Shown: positions 23,907-35,945 of the stretch, piece after piece
Layout: each line of letters starts with the position of its first letter
Position numbering within the stretch: the stretch's first letter is position 1
Assembly: GCF_005239225.2 (NCBI RefSeq)
Contig: NC_133295.1
Location: 9,982,001 to 10,046,000, forward strand
Reading direction: 5' to 3'
Length of the DNA stretch: 64,000 nucleotides
DNA from: Populus alba
Lineage: Eukaryota > Streptophyta > Magnoliopsida > Malpighiales > Salicaceae
Program-made: the position numbers and the translations under genes
Notes under the pieces: generated by a model
Seen by the model: only the letters and a program-made list of their open reading frames with translations
Database searches by the model: none
Told to the model about the DNA's origin: nothing

Positions 23907-25195
23907 AGGCCTGCATCAGATTGCATAATCTAATGCTTTTATTTTTTTTTTTGTTTTTTTTTTATGGCAAATGCACAGCGGCATAAGTAACATTTTGGGT
24001 TCTTGTAATGGCAAAGGACTTCAATTAAAACTTCTGTAATATAATAATAAGGCTGTTGAAAAGTCCACATCTTCAACGTTAGTACTTGACGGCAGACAAG
24101 AAAAAAGATAAAAAAAGTTTGTCACTAAAAACATAAATAATTAAAATATTCAAATTTTTATTCACCAAAATCTCCATTTGTCCTCTGTATAAGAAATTTT
24201 AAAAACTCTATTAATATTGAATAGAAAAAAAAAAGCATTAAAAAAAGCAAGAAAAACCTAATAATAGTAAATAGAAAAATAAATAAAAATAAAATAGAAA
24301 ATAGAAAATTTTCTTTTTTATATAAACATTAATGCATGGGTCTTCTTTGCTTAAAATGAATTTTTTCTGAAGTTCAAACTTCACTCAACAACCATCCTTC
24401 GTAAACATATTTTGTAGATCCCTAATATTTTTGTACGAATCATTTTATTATGAATCCCTAACATAACATTTTTGTATAAGCTGCCATGTCGTGGCTCTTT
24501 AATACAATATTTTTATACGGATAATCCCATCATGGATCCATCACCAATATTTTCAATAACAACAATTCATAAAGTTTGAAACAACAAACTAGTTCCTAGA
24601 CTTTTTTTTCATGAGAATAAACATTCTCATCCTCTTCTATATAAGAACATCTTATTCCATAATTGCTTTCAACTATGATTATTCAACATTACACAGTAAC
24701 TAACAACCAAAAATTAGTAATCTTTCACAAACATCCTCTATGTCCTTTAACCAAAACTATTAGAAATCCTATGTCCTTCAACCAAAATTATCAGGAATGA
24801 GCTTGATACCAACTAATGCTTATAGGAGAAATAAATAATAAAATTTGTTACAAGTTAAAACCTTCAAAGAACAAGAATACTGAAAAAAAATAACAGAGTT
24901 TGTTACCAGAGGAAATACGAGGACGAGTTGCTGAAAAACCCCACAGGAAAAACATTTAACCGAGATAAATTGTAAATTTCAGTCTGATTGGGGTTTCCTG
25001 GGCTGTTTGATAAATGAATTCAAGTTAAACTTTCACTCAAAACACCAGACCATGCCACAGATTTGAATATTCTTGATTTGTTTTTTCATTTTTGGCTTCC
25101 TTCTCTCACGCCCAAGCAATTTCATAAGTATAAAACAATAATATAAGCTTAAATACAGGAAAATATAACAACTTTGAACTGTTGTTGATGATTCA
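23903..25195. other. AT-rich spacer without a supported gene
   Basis: No open frame of interest on either strand. 24360-24560 contains a loosely repeated ATCCCTAAT / TTTTGTA pattern. Nothing resembling the upstream part of a receptor kinase precedes the fragment that starts at 25196. Confidence 0.5.
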
Positions 25196-25756
25196 GGATC
25201 CCAGAATGGTCAGGTATTTGACTGGGGAAGCAGACTCAATGTTGCAGCTAGTATTTCAGAGTCCTTAGCATACATGCACGAGCAGCTTCAAGAAGGTGGG
25301 ATTGCTCTCGGGAACCTGAAATCCACCAACATTTTATTCAACAATAAAATGGAGCCCTGCATTAGTGAGTATGGTCTTATTGTTGTTCAAGGCCAAGACC
25401 AATCATTCCTTTCTCAGTCTGATAGCTTCAAAACCGATGCTCTGGGTACAAACGTCGCATATTGCACCTTCAAGTTGGATGTTTATGGCTTTGGTGTGGT
25501 TCTTCTTGAGCTTTTGACAGGGAAACTAGTCCAAAACAATGGCTTTGATTTGGCAAGTTGGGTGCATTCAGTGGTTTAAGCCAACTCAGAAGGTGCTGGT
25601 GAAGAGAGGATGGTGAACCTGTTGCAGGTAGCATTGAAGTGCATAAACCCGTCTCCAAATGAGAGGCCAAGCACAAACCAAATTTCAGCTATGATAAACA
25701 CAATCAAAGAGGATGAACCGATGAAGAGGGATCCATTATTTCAGATCCATGATTAA
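25196..25756 (+). pseudogene. C-terminal half of an LRR receptor-like kinase, decayed fragment
   Basis: The plus strand encodes GSQNGQVFDWGSRLNVAASI, then YMHEQLQEGG, LKSTNILFNNKMEPCISEYG, FKLDVYGFGVVLLELLTGK and, after an in-frame TAA at 25577, ERMVNLLQVALKCINPSPNE and ISAMINTIKEDE. This is the C-lobe of a plant inactive LRR receptor-like kinase: HRD is replaced by ALGNLKS and DFG by SEYG, as in the family of probable inactive receptor kinases. The N-lobe, transmembrane segment and LRR region are absent upstream. About a dozen residues expected between WVHSVV and the ERMVNLL block are missing at the stop. It is most likely a duplicated gene fragment. The sequence before 25196 ends in a possible splice acceptor (TTCAG), so an unseen distant exon is not excluded. 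Confidence 0.8.
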
Positions 25757-26859
25757 ACTATGCCATGGAATTCGAGTTCGCATTAGTAATAAAATATTAT
25801 ACAATTTGGTCATTAACCCTACATCAAATCGTAGAGTTGGTTTAAAACATACTGGTATATAAAATAATTCCTTCTTGGAATATGTTTTAATGTTTTAAAA
25901 ATGTATAAATTCACTCCTAATTTCGGGATTCAAGAACCTAGAAAGTGGTAAGAATTAACCAAAATTTCTTGGACAGCAACAATCATCACATCACATAAAA
26001 TTGTCAAACCACTACAAATATGGCAAGTCATTATCACCTTGTCGAGTGGGCATGATTAAAATACATAAATAAAACTTCAAGAACGTCATTATAAAGGCCA
26101 TGCGTCCTGAGAGCTCATGTGACCTACCATGAGGTTTGGTCTGCATTTTCATTTTTCTTTTCCTTAGTCATCAGAAGAAATTGCTTTGTATGATCACATG
26201 TGCTCATATATATGGCTGTGTTTGGTTTTGCTCCACATATCTGAGATTTTCAGACTCAAAAATGGTTGGAAAACCTTCAGGCTTGCCAAGATTGATGGGA
26301 ATTTCCCGATGATTAGCAGGCGATCATACCAAAAACCATCATTGAAGGGTAATGATTTCTGTAGATCCAGAAGTCACACAGACTACTGTGGACAATCAGA
26401 CTGTGAGTGGCGGTGGACCGATCAATCATTACACTTTTCTGATTGCGGCACACTGGTCTTTCTATTAGCCTTCCACTACATGCATCAAAACTTCGATGAA
26501 GTAGACAATAGGAGATCTAAAGAAGAGTCTCCATATCCCAAATGAGCTTCAAACAGTTACCAGCGGGCCTGTGCACAATCACAAAGTCTCCATGTGAAAC
26601 TAGTAACCCTATTAGTGTCTTTTGCAAATTATCATAATCAAGATGGGCCAACAGCTCACCCTCCTCGACAACCACTCCTAGTAACCACCCCCTTCTTCCC
26701 TCATCTAACAGTCATAACAGACAAATTAAAAATCCCTTGGGTGAAAAATTCTGCCTAAGAGAAATTAGGTTCTTTTATCAAAATAACATAATTTCATAAA
26801 TTTTTTTGGAATATAACAAAAAAAAAGAAAAGTGTTTAGAAAATAACATAGTTTTGAAT
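25757..26859. other. Intergenic region, part of it less AT-rich
   Basis: 26186-26545 is open on the plus strand (119 codons), and the surrounding 26180-26740 is less AT-rich than its neighbours. The translation has no recognised domain. It may be a gene relic or intergenic DNA linked to the receptor-kinase fragment. No call is made. Confidence 0.35.
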
Positions 26860-27030
26860 TAACTACTATTAAAAAATATGGTTTTATTAACAACTACTAA
26901 TAATAATAGCGGTTGTTTAAAACCGCTAATGATATCAATTATTATTATCATTAGTGTTTTATTAAACAATCACTATTATCATTAGCGGTCATTTAGAATC
27001 GCTAAGTAACCACTAATGAGAATAACGGTT
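26860..27030. repeat. Cluster of short inverted repeats with the AGCGGTT / AACCGCT motif
   Basis: AGCGGTTGTTTAAAACCGCT is a local inverted repeat. TTAGCGGT and its complement recur several times in 170 bp, together with ACTACTAAT and CACTAT stretches. Clustered subterminal repeats of this kind are typical of CACTA (En/Spm) element ends, but the diagnostic CACTA terminus with a 3-bp target duplication was not found. Confidence 0.4.
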
Positions 27031-28560
27031 GTGTTTCAAATTCAATTTTCATACAAAACTAAGTTTAAACCACAACAACTAAAAGTCAAACAAGACCTAA
27101 ATTATCAAACTTCAAACCCATGATTCAAAGTGTAATATTTTAATATTATTTTTATTTATTAATTATAATTCCAAATTAATGTGTGTGGTTTTTAAACATT
27201 GTTTTTATTTATACTTTTTTTTAGCTGTTAATGAATGATTTGAAATTTTAAATAACTTCCTCACATGTTTGTCTATTTTTTGACAATATTAAATTATATT
27301 TATATAAACCAAGTATGAAAATGCAAAACATGTAAAACCACTTTAAAATCAACATGACAATTAGCAAAACTAATTTTACAAAACTAGTAATAATAAAGAT
27401 TACTCTTAACTGGAAAAATAACACAGCATAATTATATACAACATAATAACACATATGAAGCTATTTATGTCTCCTGCAACGATGAATGAATGAACCAGCT
27501 TCAACAATATAACAACTCTCACCTGTTTATGTGGTTTCATTCTCTAAGACAATATCATCTAGGCTCAATATCTCTTCTAATAGGTCAAGTGTTGTATGAT
27601 ATGTCTCAAACCAAGAAGATGCATAATAACAAGTAAATCCATCATTATCATCTCGAGATCATGATGATTAGTTGCAATATGTCGACTATCATGTAACAAT
27701 TCTCTAACCTAATATGAAGCAAATCAAATTATTAATACATAAATAAAATAAAAAGATTTTGTCAAAGCCTATAAAAAGTAACAAATACTTATAATATTTT
27801 GAATCCGACATGCATGTGACTTATACTCCATCTCCTCGCGTGGAGGAACTTACGTTGGGTTAGGTGTAATGATTTGACATATTATATTCAAGTACCAGCC
27901 CATGTATTTTTCTTCAAAAATTACAGAATGCATATCTTTAAAAATAAAATTTCTTCGTACACCCCCCATCGATATATGTCGGAGATGGTGGACTATCCAA
28001 TTATAATCAATGTGCCTACCCGAACTATTAATAATATAAATAAAACTATAATTAATTGCAAAATTTTAATTATGATAATTTTTACAACTTATCCATTGAA
28101 AATTTTTTAAAATTAAAAATTAAATCACAACAACTGAATATTAATTAAAAAGCAAATGATCTCAACTGAATAGAATCTACAATTACGATAATTTATACAA
28201 AAATTCAACGCAAACTCTAGTTGCTACGATTTTGACCATGACTTTATTAATAAAATTAATTAATTAAAAGCCTATCTTATTGCATCAATTAAAATAAAAT
28301 TTATACCAATTCAAATAATATAATTAGATATGACAACTAACCCAATAATCAATTTAAACTCTAATTTCTCTAATTTAAGTCTAATTGATTCCATAAATAA
28401 CATCAATTGTATTAACAATATATAATTACAACATTTAAAATCTAAAATAATCTAATTATCAAACACAACACAAATACTAAATTAAATCAAAACAGAAAAA
28501 TTATTAATTTAATAATTAAACTCAATATTAAACAGACAATGCAAATATTTTATCTTATTT
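27031..28560. other. AT-rich region, possibly the inside of a decayed DNA transposon
   Basis: No convincing gene. Short less AT-rich islands at 27480-27715 and 27790-28000 could be remnants of transposase coding sequence on the minus strand, but no conserved motif was recognised. 28110-28550 is almost pure A/T. Confidence 0.35.
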
Positions 28561-29103
28561 TTATGACGTGTAGGTGGTGGGTGATGACAGCTATGGCGAT
28601 AGTGAAGACGGTTTGGCTAGATACACAAGCTTGGTTGGCGGTTTGAAAAAAAATAATAATCAGAAATTCGAGACAAGGCCCCGTCATCACCAAAGGACCA
28701 ACCAAATACAATTTCTTGCGCCCACTTTTGGTGGTGTGTGTGTAAAAAGGCTGGTTCTTGGAAAACCCTACCTTACCTTCTTTTAAGTTATCATTAAGCA
28801 AAAGCAAAAGCCCTCAGCGATCACACTCTGTTAAAAACTTAAAAGACAGTTTTCTGGTTTTTTTACCACATAATCCTCATTTAAGAGCTAAAGAATTTCC
28901 TCACAGCACACTCAATTCCTCCTCAAGAATATGTTCTTAGCTTGTTTGTGCACTCCTTTTTATCCTCTACAATCTCAATTGAAGCAAGAATGTCTATATG
29001 AGGGCAACCAATCTCAGTTCTAAAGGGCTGTCAGAAGTCGGAACAGACTGAACTCGAATTACTCATGAGAAAGTGTTGTTCTTGAGCGCGCTCCTCTGCT
29101 AAA
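28561..29103 (+). promoter_or_regulatory. Promoter and 5' leader of the ATL gene
   Basis: The composition shifts from very AT-rich to mixed at about 28560. The transcription start is unknown. If transcription begins before about 28930, the leader holds several upstream ATGs: 28931 (30 codons plus stop), 28990 (3 codons), 28998 (17 codons) and 29065 (6 codons), all ending before the main ATG at 29104. Confidence 0.45.
28931..29023 (+). other. Possible upstream ORF in the ATL leader
   Basis: ATG at 28931 to TAA at 29021-29023 encodes 30 residues beginning MFLACLCTPFYPLQ. It overlaps a second short frame (28998-29051). Upstream frames can reduce translation of the main frame; whether this leader is transcribed is not shown by the sequence. 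Confidence 0.35.
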
Positions 29104-30231
29104 ATGTGTAGAGTTCTATTTGATGTGAAACAAAAGGATGGTTTTACAATAAACCCAACTCCTCTACCACCTCCCCCATCAATCTCAGCTCCTTACAATA
29201 GTCTCAACTATGAGAAAGAATCAACCCCGCCATCATCTTCTTTTAACAAATTGAGTCCAGTGCTTCTTTTGGTTATAGTAATTTTTGCTGTTGTTTTCTT
29301 TGTTTCTGGTCTTCTTCATTTACTTGTTAGATTTCTCCTAAAGAGGGCATCTTTTTCCCCAATTTATCATTCCAATAGGTACCCAGAAACCTCAGGGTCT
29401 CATTCTCTACAAAGACAGCTTCAACAGCTCTTTCGCTTGCATGATTCGGGTCTAGACCAAGCTTTCATTGATGCTCTACCTGTGTTTTATTACAAAGACA
29501 TCATGGGTTTAAAGGAGCCATTTGATTGTGCAGTTTGTCTCTGTGAATTCTCAGACCAGGAAAGGCTCAGGTTGCTTCCTCTGTGTAGTCATGCTTTTCA
29601 CATCAACTGCATAGATACCTGGCTTCTCTCAAACTCAACTTGCCCTCTTTGTAGAGGGACCCTTTTGGGCTCTAGCCTTCCAATGGAAAACCCACTGTTC
29701 AATTTTGATCTCTCAAGGGAACTATCAAATGGATTCTCTTGTGAAGAAGAGTGTGGATCTGTCAATTGTCAAAAATCAGCTACCATTGTGGAGGACAAAA
29801 GTGATGGTGAAAAGAGGGTATTTTCAGTGCGACTTGGCAAGTTCAGAACCTTGAATGACGGGGAAGGTGTTGGAGAGAAACAACATGGAGAGACCAGCAG
29901 GTGTAATTTGGATGCTAGGAGATGTTACTCAATGGGGACAGTTCAGTATGTGGAAGGTGAATCCAATTTGCAAGTGGCCTTGTCTCAAGGTAATCTTAAC
30001 GACGGAGGAAGAGATAATGGATGCCCTTCACCTGACGAGGATGTGGAAGACAAGAAAATCAGAGGTAGGACAAGAGGTGATAGCTTCTCAGTTTCCAAGA
30101 TTTGGCTGTGGTCTAAGAAGAGCAGATTTCCTACTTCTTCAAGCATTCATATGGATATGTCATCTTCGTCTTCTGTTGCTGTAAGTTTACCAATCAAGGA
30201 CACCAGTACTGAAATTGTAAGAGATATATAA
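29104..30231 (+). CDS. ATL: ATL-family RING-H2 E3 ubiquitin ligase, intronless
   Basis: A single 375-residue frame. A proline-rich N-terminus (residues 18-44) is followed by one membrane helix (about 51-78, ending HLLVRFLLKR). The GLD motif that marks ATL proteins is at 116-118. The RING-H2 domain has all eight ligands with canonical spacing: C142, C145, C161, H163, H166, C169, C180, C183, plus the E2-contacting W173. The C-terminal half is hydrophilic and serine-rich without a recognised domain. ATLs are membrane-anchored E3 ligases that transfer ubiquitin from an E2 to substrates, often in stress and defence responses. The SGLLHLLVRFLL helix and the LHDSGLDQAFIDALPVFYY segment resemble the ATL13/ATL46 group, from memory. 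Intronless structure is usual for the family. Confidence 0.93.
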   Translation: MCRVLFDVKQKDGFTINPTPLPPPPSISAPYNSLNYEKESTPPSSSFNKLSPVLLLVIVIFAVVFFVSGLLHLLVRFLLKRASFSPIYHSNRYPETSGSHSLQRQLQQLFRLHDSGLDQAFIDALPVFYYKDIMGLKEPFDCAVCLCEFSDQERLRLLPLCSHAFHINCIDTWLLSNSTCPLCRGTLLGSSLPMENPLFNFDLSRELSNGFSCEEECGSVNCQKSATIVEDKSDGEKRVFSVRLGKFRTLNDGEGVGEKQHGETSRCNLDARRCYSMGTVQYVEGESNLQVALSQGNLNDGGRDNGCPSPDEDVEDKKIRGRTRGDSFSVSKIWLWSKKSRFPTSSSIHMDMSSSSSVAVSLPIKDTSTEIVRDI

Positions 30232-30839
30232 ACTATTCACTCACTAAACTATTTTGCCCTTTCTTGATTGATCAATTTGTATGTATCTGCCTCCATGTTA
30301 TGTACTATTGATTCATTACATTAGCTGAGGATGCCCATTGAATATTGTCATGTAAAATACTGCAGGAGTGCTTCTGAGTTGAGATGAAAATGTTACATGG
30401 GAGATGTGGAGTGGTCGCCTGTGATCACTCATCCATAATCTTAAGTGATCTAAATATCTCGAAACTCGAAACCCAGAATTGGTTTGGTTCACAGAAAATA
30501 GAAACAAGCTAGGGTTATAGTATCCCATTTCTGTAATTTTATTGCCTACAAGTTTGATCACCTGATTAAATCCTGTATAACATGAGGAATTTTCAAGTCT
30601 GAAGAATCCGGATTAGCTGACCAACACGTTATTTGACTAAAGTTGAGAACCTTGGAATGAGTGAATAGCATGAAAAATTGGATTTGACGTGAGAATGCAA
30701 CTGTTCAAAAAAGACATGAGAAAGCAGCAGGACCCCCACAAAACTAAATTGCATTTCCCCCCACTCTGATGCAAATTTCACAAGGACCACAGCTTTCAAA
30801 ATTAATAAGCTGGGTCGAGTGTAAGGTTGATCATTTTTT
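30232..30839. other. ATL 3' region
   Basis: Mixed-composition sequence after the stop codon, probably 3' untranslated region followed by spacer. No other gene seen. Confidence 0.5.
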
Positions 30840-31180
30840 AATCAATTTTGGTTTTTATTAAAAAAAAAATTAAATTAAAAATAAAAATTCAAATAAAAAA
30901 CCGAAATAAAACAGAATGGTTTCATTTCGGTTCGGCTTTTTAAAGACAAAAACCGGTTCAAACCGGTTTAACTAAGTTTTTTCCGATTTGGCTTGGTTTT
31001 GGTTTTGGCTCGGTTTGACTTGGTTTTTTCCCTGTTTTTTTTCGATTTGGATTCGGTTTGGTTTTTTCAGTTTTAGGCTTATAAAACCGAAACCAAATCG
31101 AACCAGTCGGTTTTTTCAAAATTTTAATCGGTTTAATTAGTTTTTTTTTCACGATTAGATTTTTTCGGTTATTTTTTTAT
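30840..31180. repeat. Low-complexity CGGTTT / AACCGG repeat
   Basis: Dense, imperfect reiteration of TTTGGTTCGG, AACCGGTT and TTTTTCGG on the plus strand. Translation of the minus strand yields an artificial Lys/Pro/Thr-rich frame at 30958-31152. This looks like a dispersed simple repeat rather than a gene. Confidence 0.65.
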
Positions 31181-34099
31181 TTTCTCGATTTAATTGATTT
31201 TTTAATTTTTTTACTCATTCCTAGTTGAGTGTTCAAAAAATATTTATATGGGGGTTAACTTGTTGAGAACAAATGACCTCAACAAATTGACTTGATAATT
31301 GCAAAGATTATTTGGAAGTCAAGAAAAAAAAAACAATAAAATCAAATATTTGCAAAACCAAACAAAAATAAAATGGCAAGATGATTATTCTAGATGATTA
31401 TAATTTCATAAAAAACTAAAAAAAAAATTAAATATTAAAAAAAAACAAAAAAAAAACCTAACATTAAATAAAAAAACTAAAAAACCTAAAAGAAGTCCAA
31501 GGAATGAAAGTTTTAGTCTATCTAAAACCCATCTCTTTTATTCCTTTGGTCAAAATCTGTACAGAGAGTGACATACAAACTTTACTATTTAATATTACAA
31601 TTACACTGCTAAAACCAGAGAGCATGCAAAAAATATTGATCCTTGCTTCAATCTATTTCTTCAAGTATTTTCAATTAATAAGTACTATAAGTTGATTTTT
31701 ATTTTGGTTGTTGATTTGTATGCAAGCTTTATATTTTATAGAACAGCAAAGAGAAATACAAATTTTAGTAACTATTTAAAAATGTTCTGCTGATTGAAAA
31801 TATGACATCTCACCTCTCAACTCCTCTTAAAAAAGCTATGGGATAAGCTTATAACACTATGTAATGTTCATAGTTTTAAAACTCGGCTTGACTCGGCAAG
31901 TTAACCTAGAATCCAATTGACCTGAAGTTAGAATTGAGCCGAATTGAAGAAAAAATAAGAAAAGAAAAAACTTGGTGTAACCCAACTGATTCGGTAACCT
32001 GGTCACAACCTGTTGACTTTTATTTTTCTTTTATAAAATAATTTTTTTTTTTTAAATTGCCCCAGACGATCCGGTGACTCGGTTAAAACTCGAAATCCAG
32101 ACCTTAACCCGAGTCAGATCTAAAAATTATGGCCAGGTCAATGCAATAAAACTGCATGCTGGGGGTAATCAGTCTTCTATAGAACATGATGACCTCCCTA
32201 GAATGCCCAGATTTGTGGCCTTGGCAGATGGCTCCCTGCTAGTACCATCATTTTTCTTTATCTAGAAATCACATGGCTTACTGTAACTTCAAAGATTGTC
32301 GCAAGAGAGTTTTTTGTGTTGTTCCATTTGCGCTTACACTCGTGATTGATGTGAACTATGCTAAAATTATTGTTTTAAAATATGTTCTAAAGTGATATTC
32401 TGACTATGGATTTGGAGAGCCTTTTCATCTAAGTCATGTTATTTGACCTTTTTCTATCTTTACTACAAAGTCAATCCTTTTATTATATTCGTGAAGAAAG
32501 ATTTCATCATCTAAGTAGGCCTGAACTCTGGAATATATGATCTCCCATGCTGTAAAGACCAAAAAAGCAGGCGATCATTATTTTGGTGTCTAGATGCAGC
32601 CGCTACTAGCATGTTGATGTGGAGGTGATGTGCAAACATGTTCTTTTTGTTATACACTACTTTACACTCTAAATTTCGGATCAAAACTTTATTTCAGTGG
32701 TAAAAAAAGTTTAGGATTGCAAATAAACTATTTATTGCTGTTATTAAACTTGGTCTATTAAGTCAATTTTGAAATTTTTGATCTAACTCCTTGTTTAGTG
32801 TGAGTTTAAAACTAAATCGTGTAAGATTTGTCCTGATATAACTTAATCGACTTTAATATATTTAAAGACAACCTAAATATCAAGTAAAAGACATGATTTA
32901 ACTTTAAAATTTTCAAAATGATATTTTTTTAATGTTGAGATAGTAACATATTAAATTGATCAAACTTAACCTGTCAATCTCATGACTTGGATCATGGACT
33001 TATTAGGTTTGATAAGTTTTTTTAAAAAACTATTTTTTACTTAATTGTATAATAATAAAAATATATACTCGTAAAATCAAGTGCAAACCAAATGATAGGG
33101 TGCTTATTTGAAAATGAAATAACCTTATAAAAAATAAACCGAAACAAATTATAAAAACAACTCAAAATCAATTAAATGTATATTGATGAAAATGGAGGCA
33201 AAAGAAAATAATAAAAAAAAAAAACTTAGCCATCACGCTCTGGCTTTAGCATTTTTTGATGAGGAAATTAGAAAAAAAAAAAAAAAAAAGGAAAACAAGG
33301 GACAATGACAAAAAAATGGCTAGGTTAGGTGTCTGGCCGATCACGTGAGCCAACTAGCCTAAGCACCTGTGCTTAGGGAATATTTGTTTTTTTTTTTTTC
33401 CCGTTAAGGGGCAAATGGCATATATTTTATTTTTAAAAGATAATAAATGATGTGTCATCTATTATGCAAATGATGCGAAATACGATGATCGGAAAATTAA
33501 GGAGGCTTTTTTTTTTTATCAAAAAATACATTTTTAATTTATTTTCACTTAAAACACCTAATAAACACTATTAGAACCATCTAAAACCAATTTCTTAAGC
33601 AAGAAAAAACTTCCAAAAAAACTATAAAAAAAAATAGAAAATCAAACTGAAATAATTCTCTCTCGAGACCATTCTACTTTTTCAAGCAAGATGAAGATAA
33701 AAGAAAAAACTACCACCATCAAACTCCTCTCGTCAAAAGAAACCCCTTAACACCAAACTTGGTCATTTTGGTTCCCAGCTATGATAACCAATAAATTTCT
33801 TTTTTATCACTGTATTTTAATGAGTTTCTCTTTACTTTCTCAAATTCAATGATTAAAAAATAAATATTTGGACCAAAATAAAAAATTGTTATGAATATCA
33901 AGGGAGTCATGTATTTTCTTTTTTGTTTTTCTTTTCCGTCCTCTATATTTTAATTTCATATTTCTTCTATAATTTCAATCCCAATTTTATCCAGTTAGGT
34001 CATATAATGACTTAATTAAGAGAAAAAAAAAATTATAAAATAAAAGGGCAAAAGTTTCACTATTCTCGTTTGAACAATAAAGCTCTATAACAAACCCCA
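31181..34099. other. AT-rich intergenic DNA with old repeats
   Basis: No gene seen. 31870-32110 contains CTCGGCTTGACTCGG- and ACCCGAGTC-type motifs of a dispersed repeat. 32950-33160 recalls the repeat at 20041-20480. 33180-34090 resembles 6850-7560 in layout. The 63-codon frame at 32074-32265 has no recognisable features. Confidence 0.45.
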
Positions 34100-34217
34100 A
34101 ATCTTTTAGTATAGTTGATGTTCCAAGAAAAAGATAAGGGCTAAAAGGCTTAACTCAGCTTGCCTAGGCTCAGCGCAGGCGAGCATAACTCCTGCTCGCC
34201 TGGGACAAGCCAGAAAA

Positions 34218-35775
34218 GTTGGGCTATCCCAAGGGCGTAACTAGGCATTTGGGCACACCCTCAACCGCAGCCTGGCTACGGGAAAGTCCTAAACCCTTTT
34301 TGTTTATTTTTTATTTTATTTTGCATGTTTTTATGGATATTTTTATACATATTTTCTCAACTCTTTCTTTCATTGTGTGTGTGTGTCTATACACACACAC
34401 AATCCCATAGATTCTTTCATTTTTTTTCACGTAATCCCATAAATTCTACATGTTTTCACGATAACACATGTTGGACAACTTACATAGCCAATCAAGTATT
34501 GTCCTCTAAACTAATAAATGAATTTATGTACATGTATCAAGAGTGATAAGAACACTGTAAAACTGGTGACTTTGACTAGTACCTTGAGTGGTATTAGTGA
34601 TATCAGTTTCTAACGATTGAGAAATTTATTTGACTAATACCCTGGGTAGTGCTAGTAACATTAGTTTGCCAAACAACTGGGTATTTTTATTAACTAGTTA
34701 TCCTAAAGGGTGTTGGTGGCATCAACGAGATTGATGACCAGGATACCTGAATTAATCTACTTCTTCAAGAAGTTTCATGGTATAAGTAGAATTATTGAAC
34801 CAATAATAGTTAACCTTTGGCTAGAATTGAATCAATGACATTAAAGATTAGTTTTAATTATGTATTACATGATTTAGTTCCTTAACTCACTTATACTGTA
34901 TGTTATAATAATTTTTAGGTATATCTCAATCTAGTTTAGAGCATTAGATTAGCCTTAGCACTTCTTTTTGTTAGGTTCTAGTGATGTAATTATGGATTAG
35001 TTAAATTCTCTTTTGTATTATTAAGTTGTCACTAGTGCTTGTAACATAAAGTAAACTAGATTTAAGATTGTTTATGATCTTTGAATTCTATATATTAAGT
35101 TTGAATTTGATATGATATTTATTTGTATTCATTAGGTTAAAAGCTAAATACATGTAATTAGCTTATTTTAATCTTTAGAATTTAATTATGTCCTTTAATT
35201 TGATGAAGTACTTTTAATGTGGAAAATATTTGGATTATGGAAGAGAATGTAATTTATGTTACTATTTGGTAAAGATTCATGATGGTTGAACCGTGACTTG
35301 AGATTGATTATGTGAATATATTGTGATGTCGATAACTTGGTATGTTTAATACAAGGAAAACTCTACTAAATCTTTGTGAAGATCTATGAAATAAAAATGA
35401 AACTTAATTAAAAAATATATAATTTTTAATTTGACCATGATAATTAAAAGATCCGAATGTATTTAAGAGTTAGTGATGTTACACAAAATTATTAGTAAAT
35501 AAGAGTTAGCTAGATTTATTGATATTTTTAAGGGATAGGGATAGGCAGAGTTGTTCCCAATCATAAAAGTTAGCTGAATTTCTTGGAATCCTTGAGGGAT
35601 AGCCATAGTTATTATCAATCATATGGGTTATCTGAATTTATTAGAAAAAAAAATTACTCTATTTTCTCGACTTGAATGTTGAATATATCATTCGATGCTC
35701 TGATATTTCCGAGATACCAGAGCTGGGCTACTCGCATAGGTCAGCTAGGCATTTGGGCAAGCCCTCAATTGTAGC
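34218..35775. repeat. Two direct repeats about 1.5 kb apart bracketing AT-rich DNA
   Basis: 34218-34275 and 35721-35780 share CTAGGCATTTGGGCA exactly (34241 and 35745) inside a longer imperfect match (TGGGCTA...CCCTCAA...GTAGC). Their direct orientation and 1504-bp spacing could mark ends of a decayed retroelement, or two copies of one family. Between them, 34560-34760 contains three diverged repeats of about 85 bp. Confidence 0.45.
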
Positions 35776-35945
35776 GTCCAAAGGCAGGATATTTCGATAA
35801 ACATTAAGAAACTTATTGCAGCCTTTTGTCTTATCAACCAAAGTACTCGATCGAGCCAATGGATTTTTAGTCCCCTTTTGGTCAGTGGTTCGATCTCCGA
35901 TGGCATCATCTACCTTCAAGTTTCAAGCTAAGATATGTCTGATGA

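Noticed and set aside
26186..26545. Plus-strand 119-codon frame
   Set aside because: No recognised domain or splice context, and no conserved-looking motif; described only as part of the spacer.
30958..31152. Minus-strand 64-codon Lys/Pro/Thr-rich frame
   Set aside because: It is a translation of the CGGTTT simple repeat.
35880..35910. GGTTCGATCTCC considered as a tRNA B box
   Set aside because: No matching A box or cloverleaf can be formed around it.
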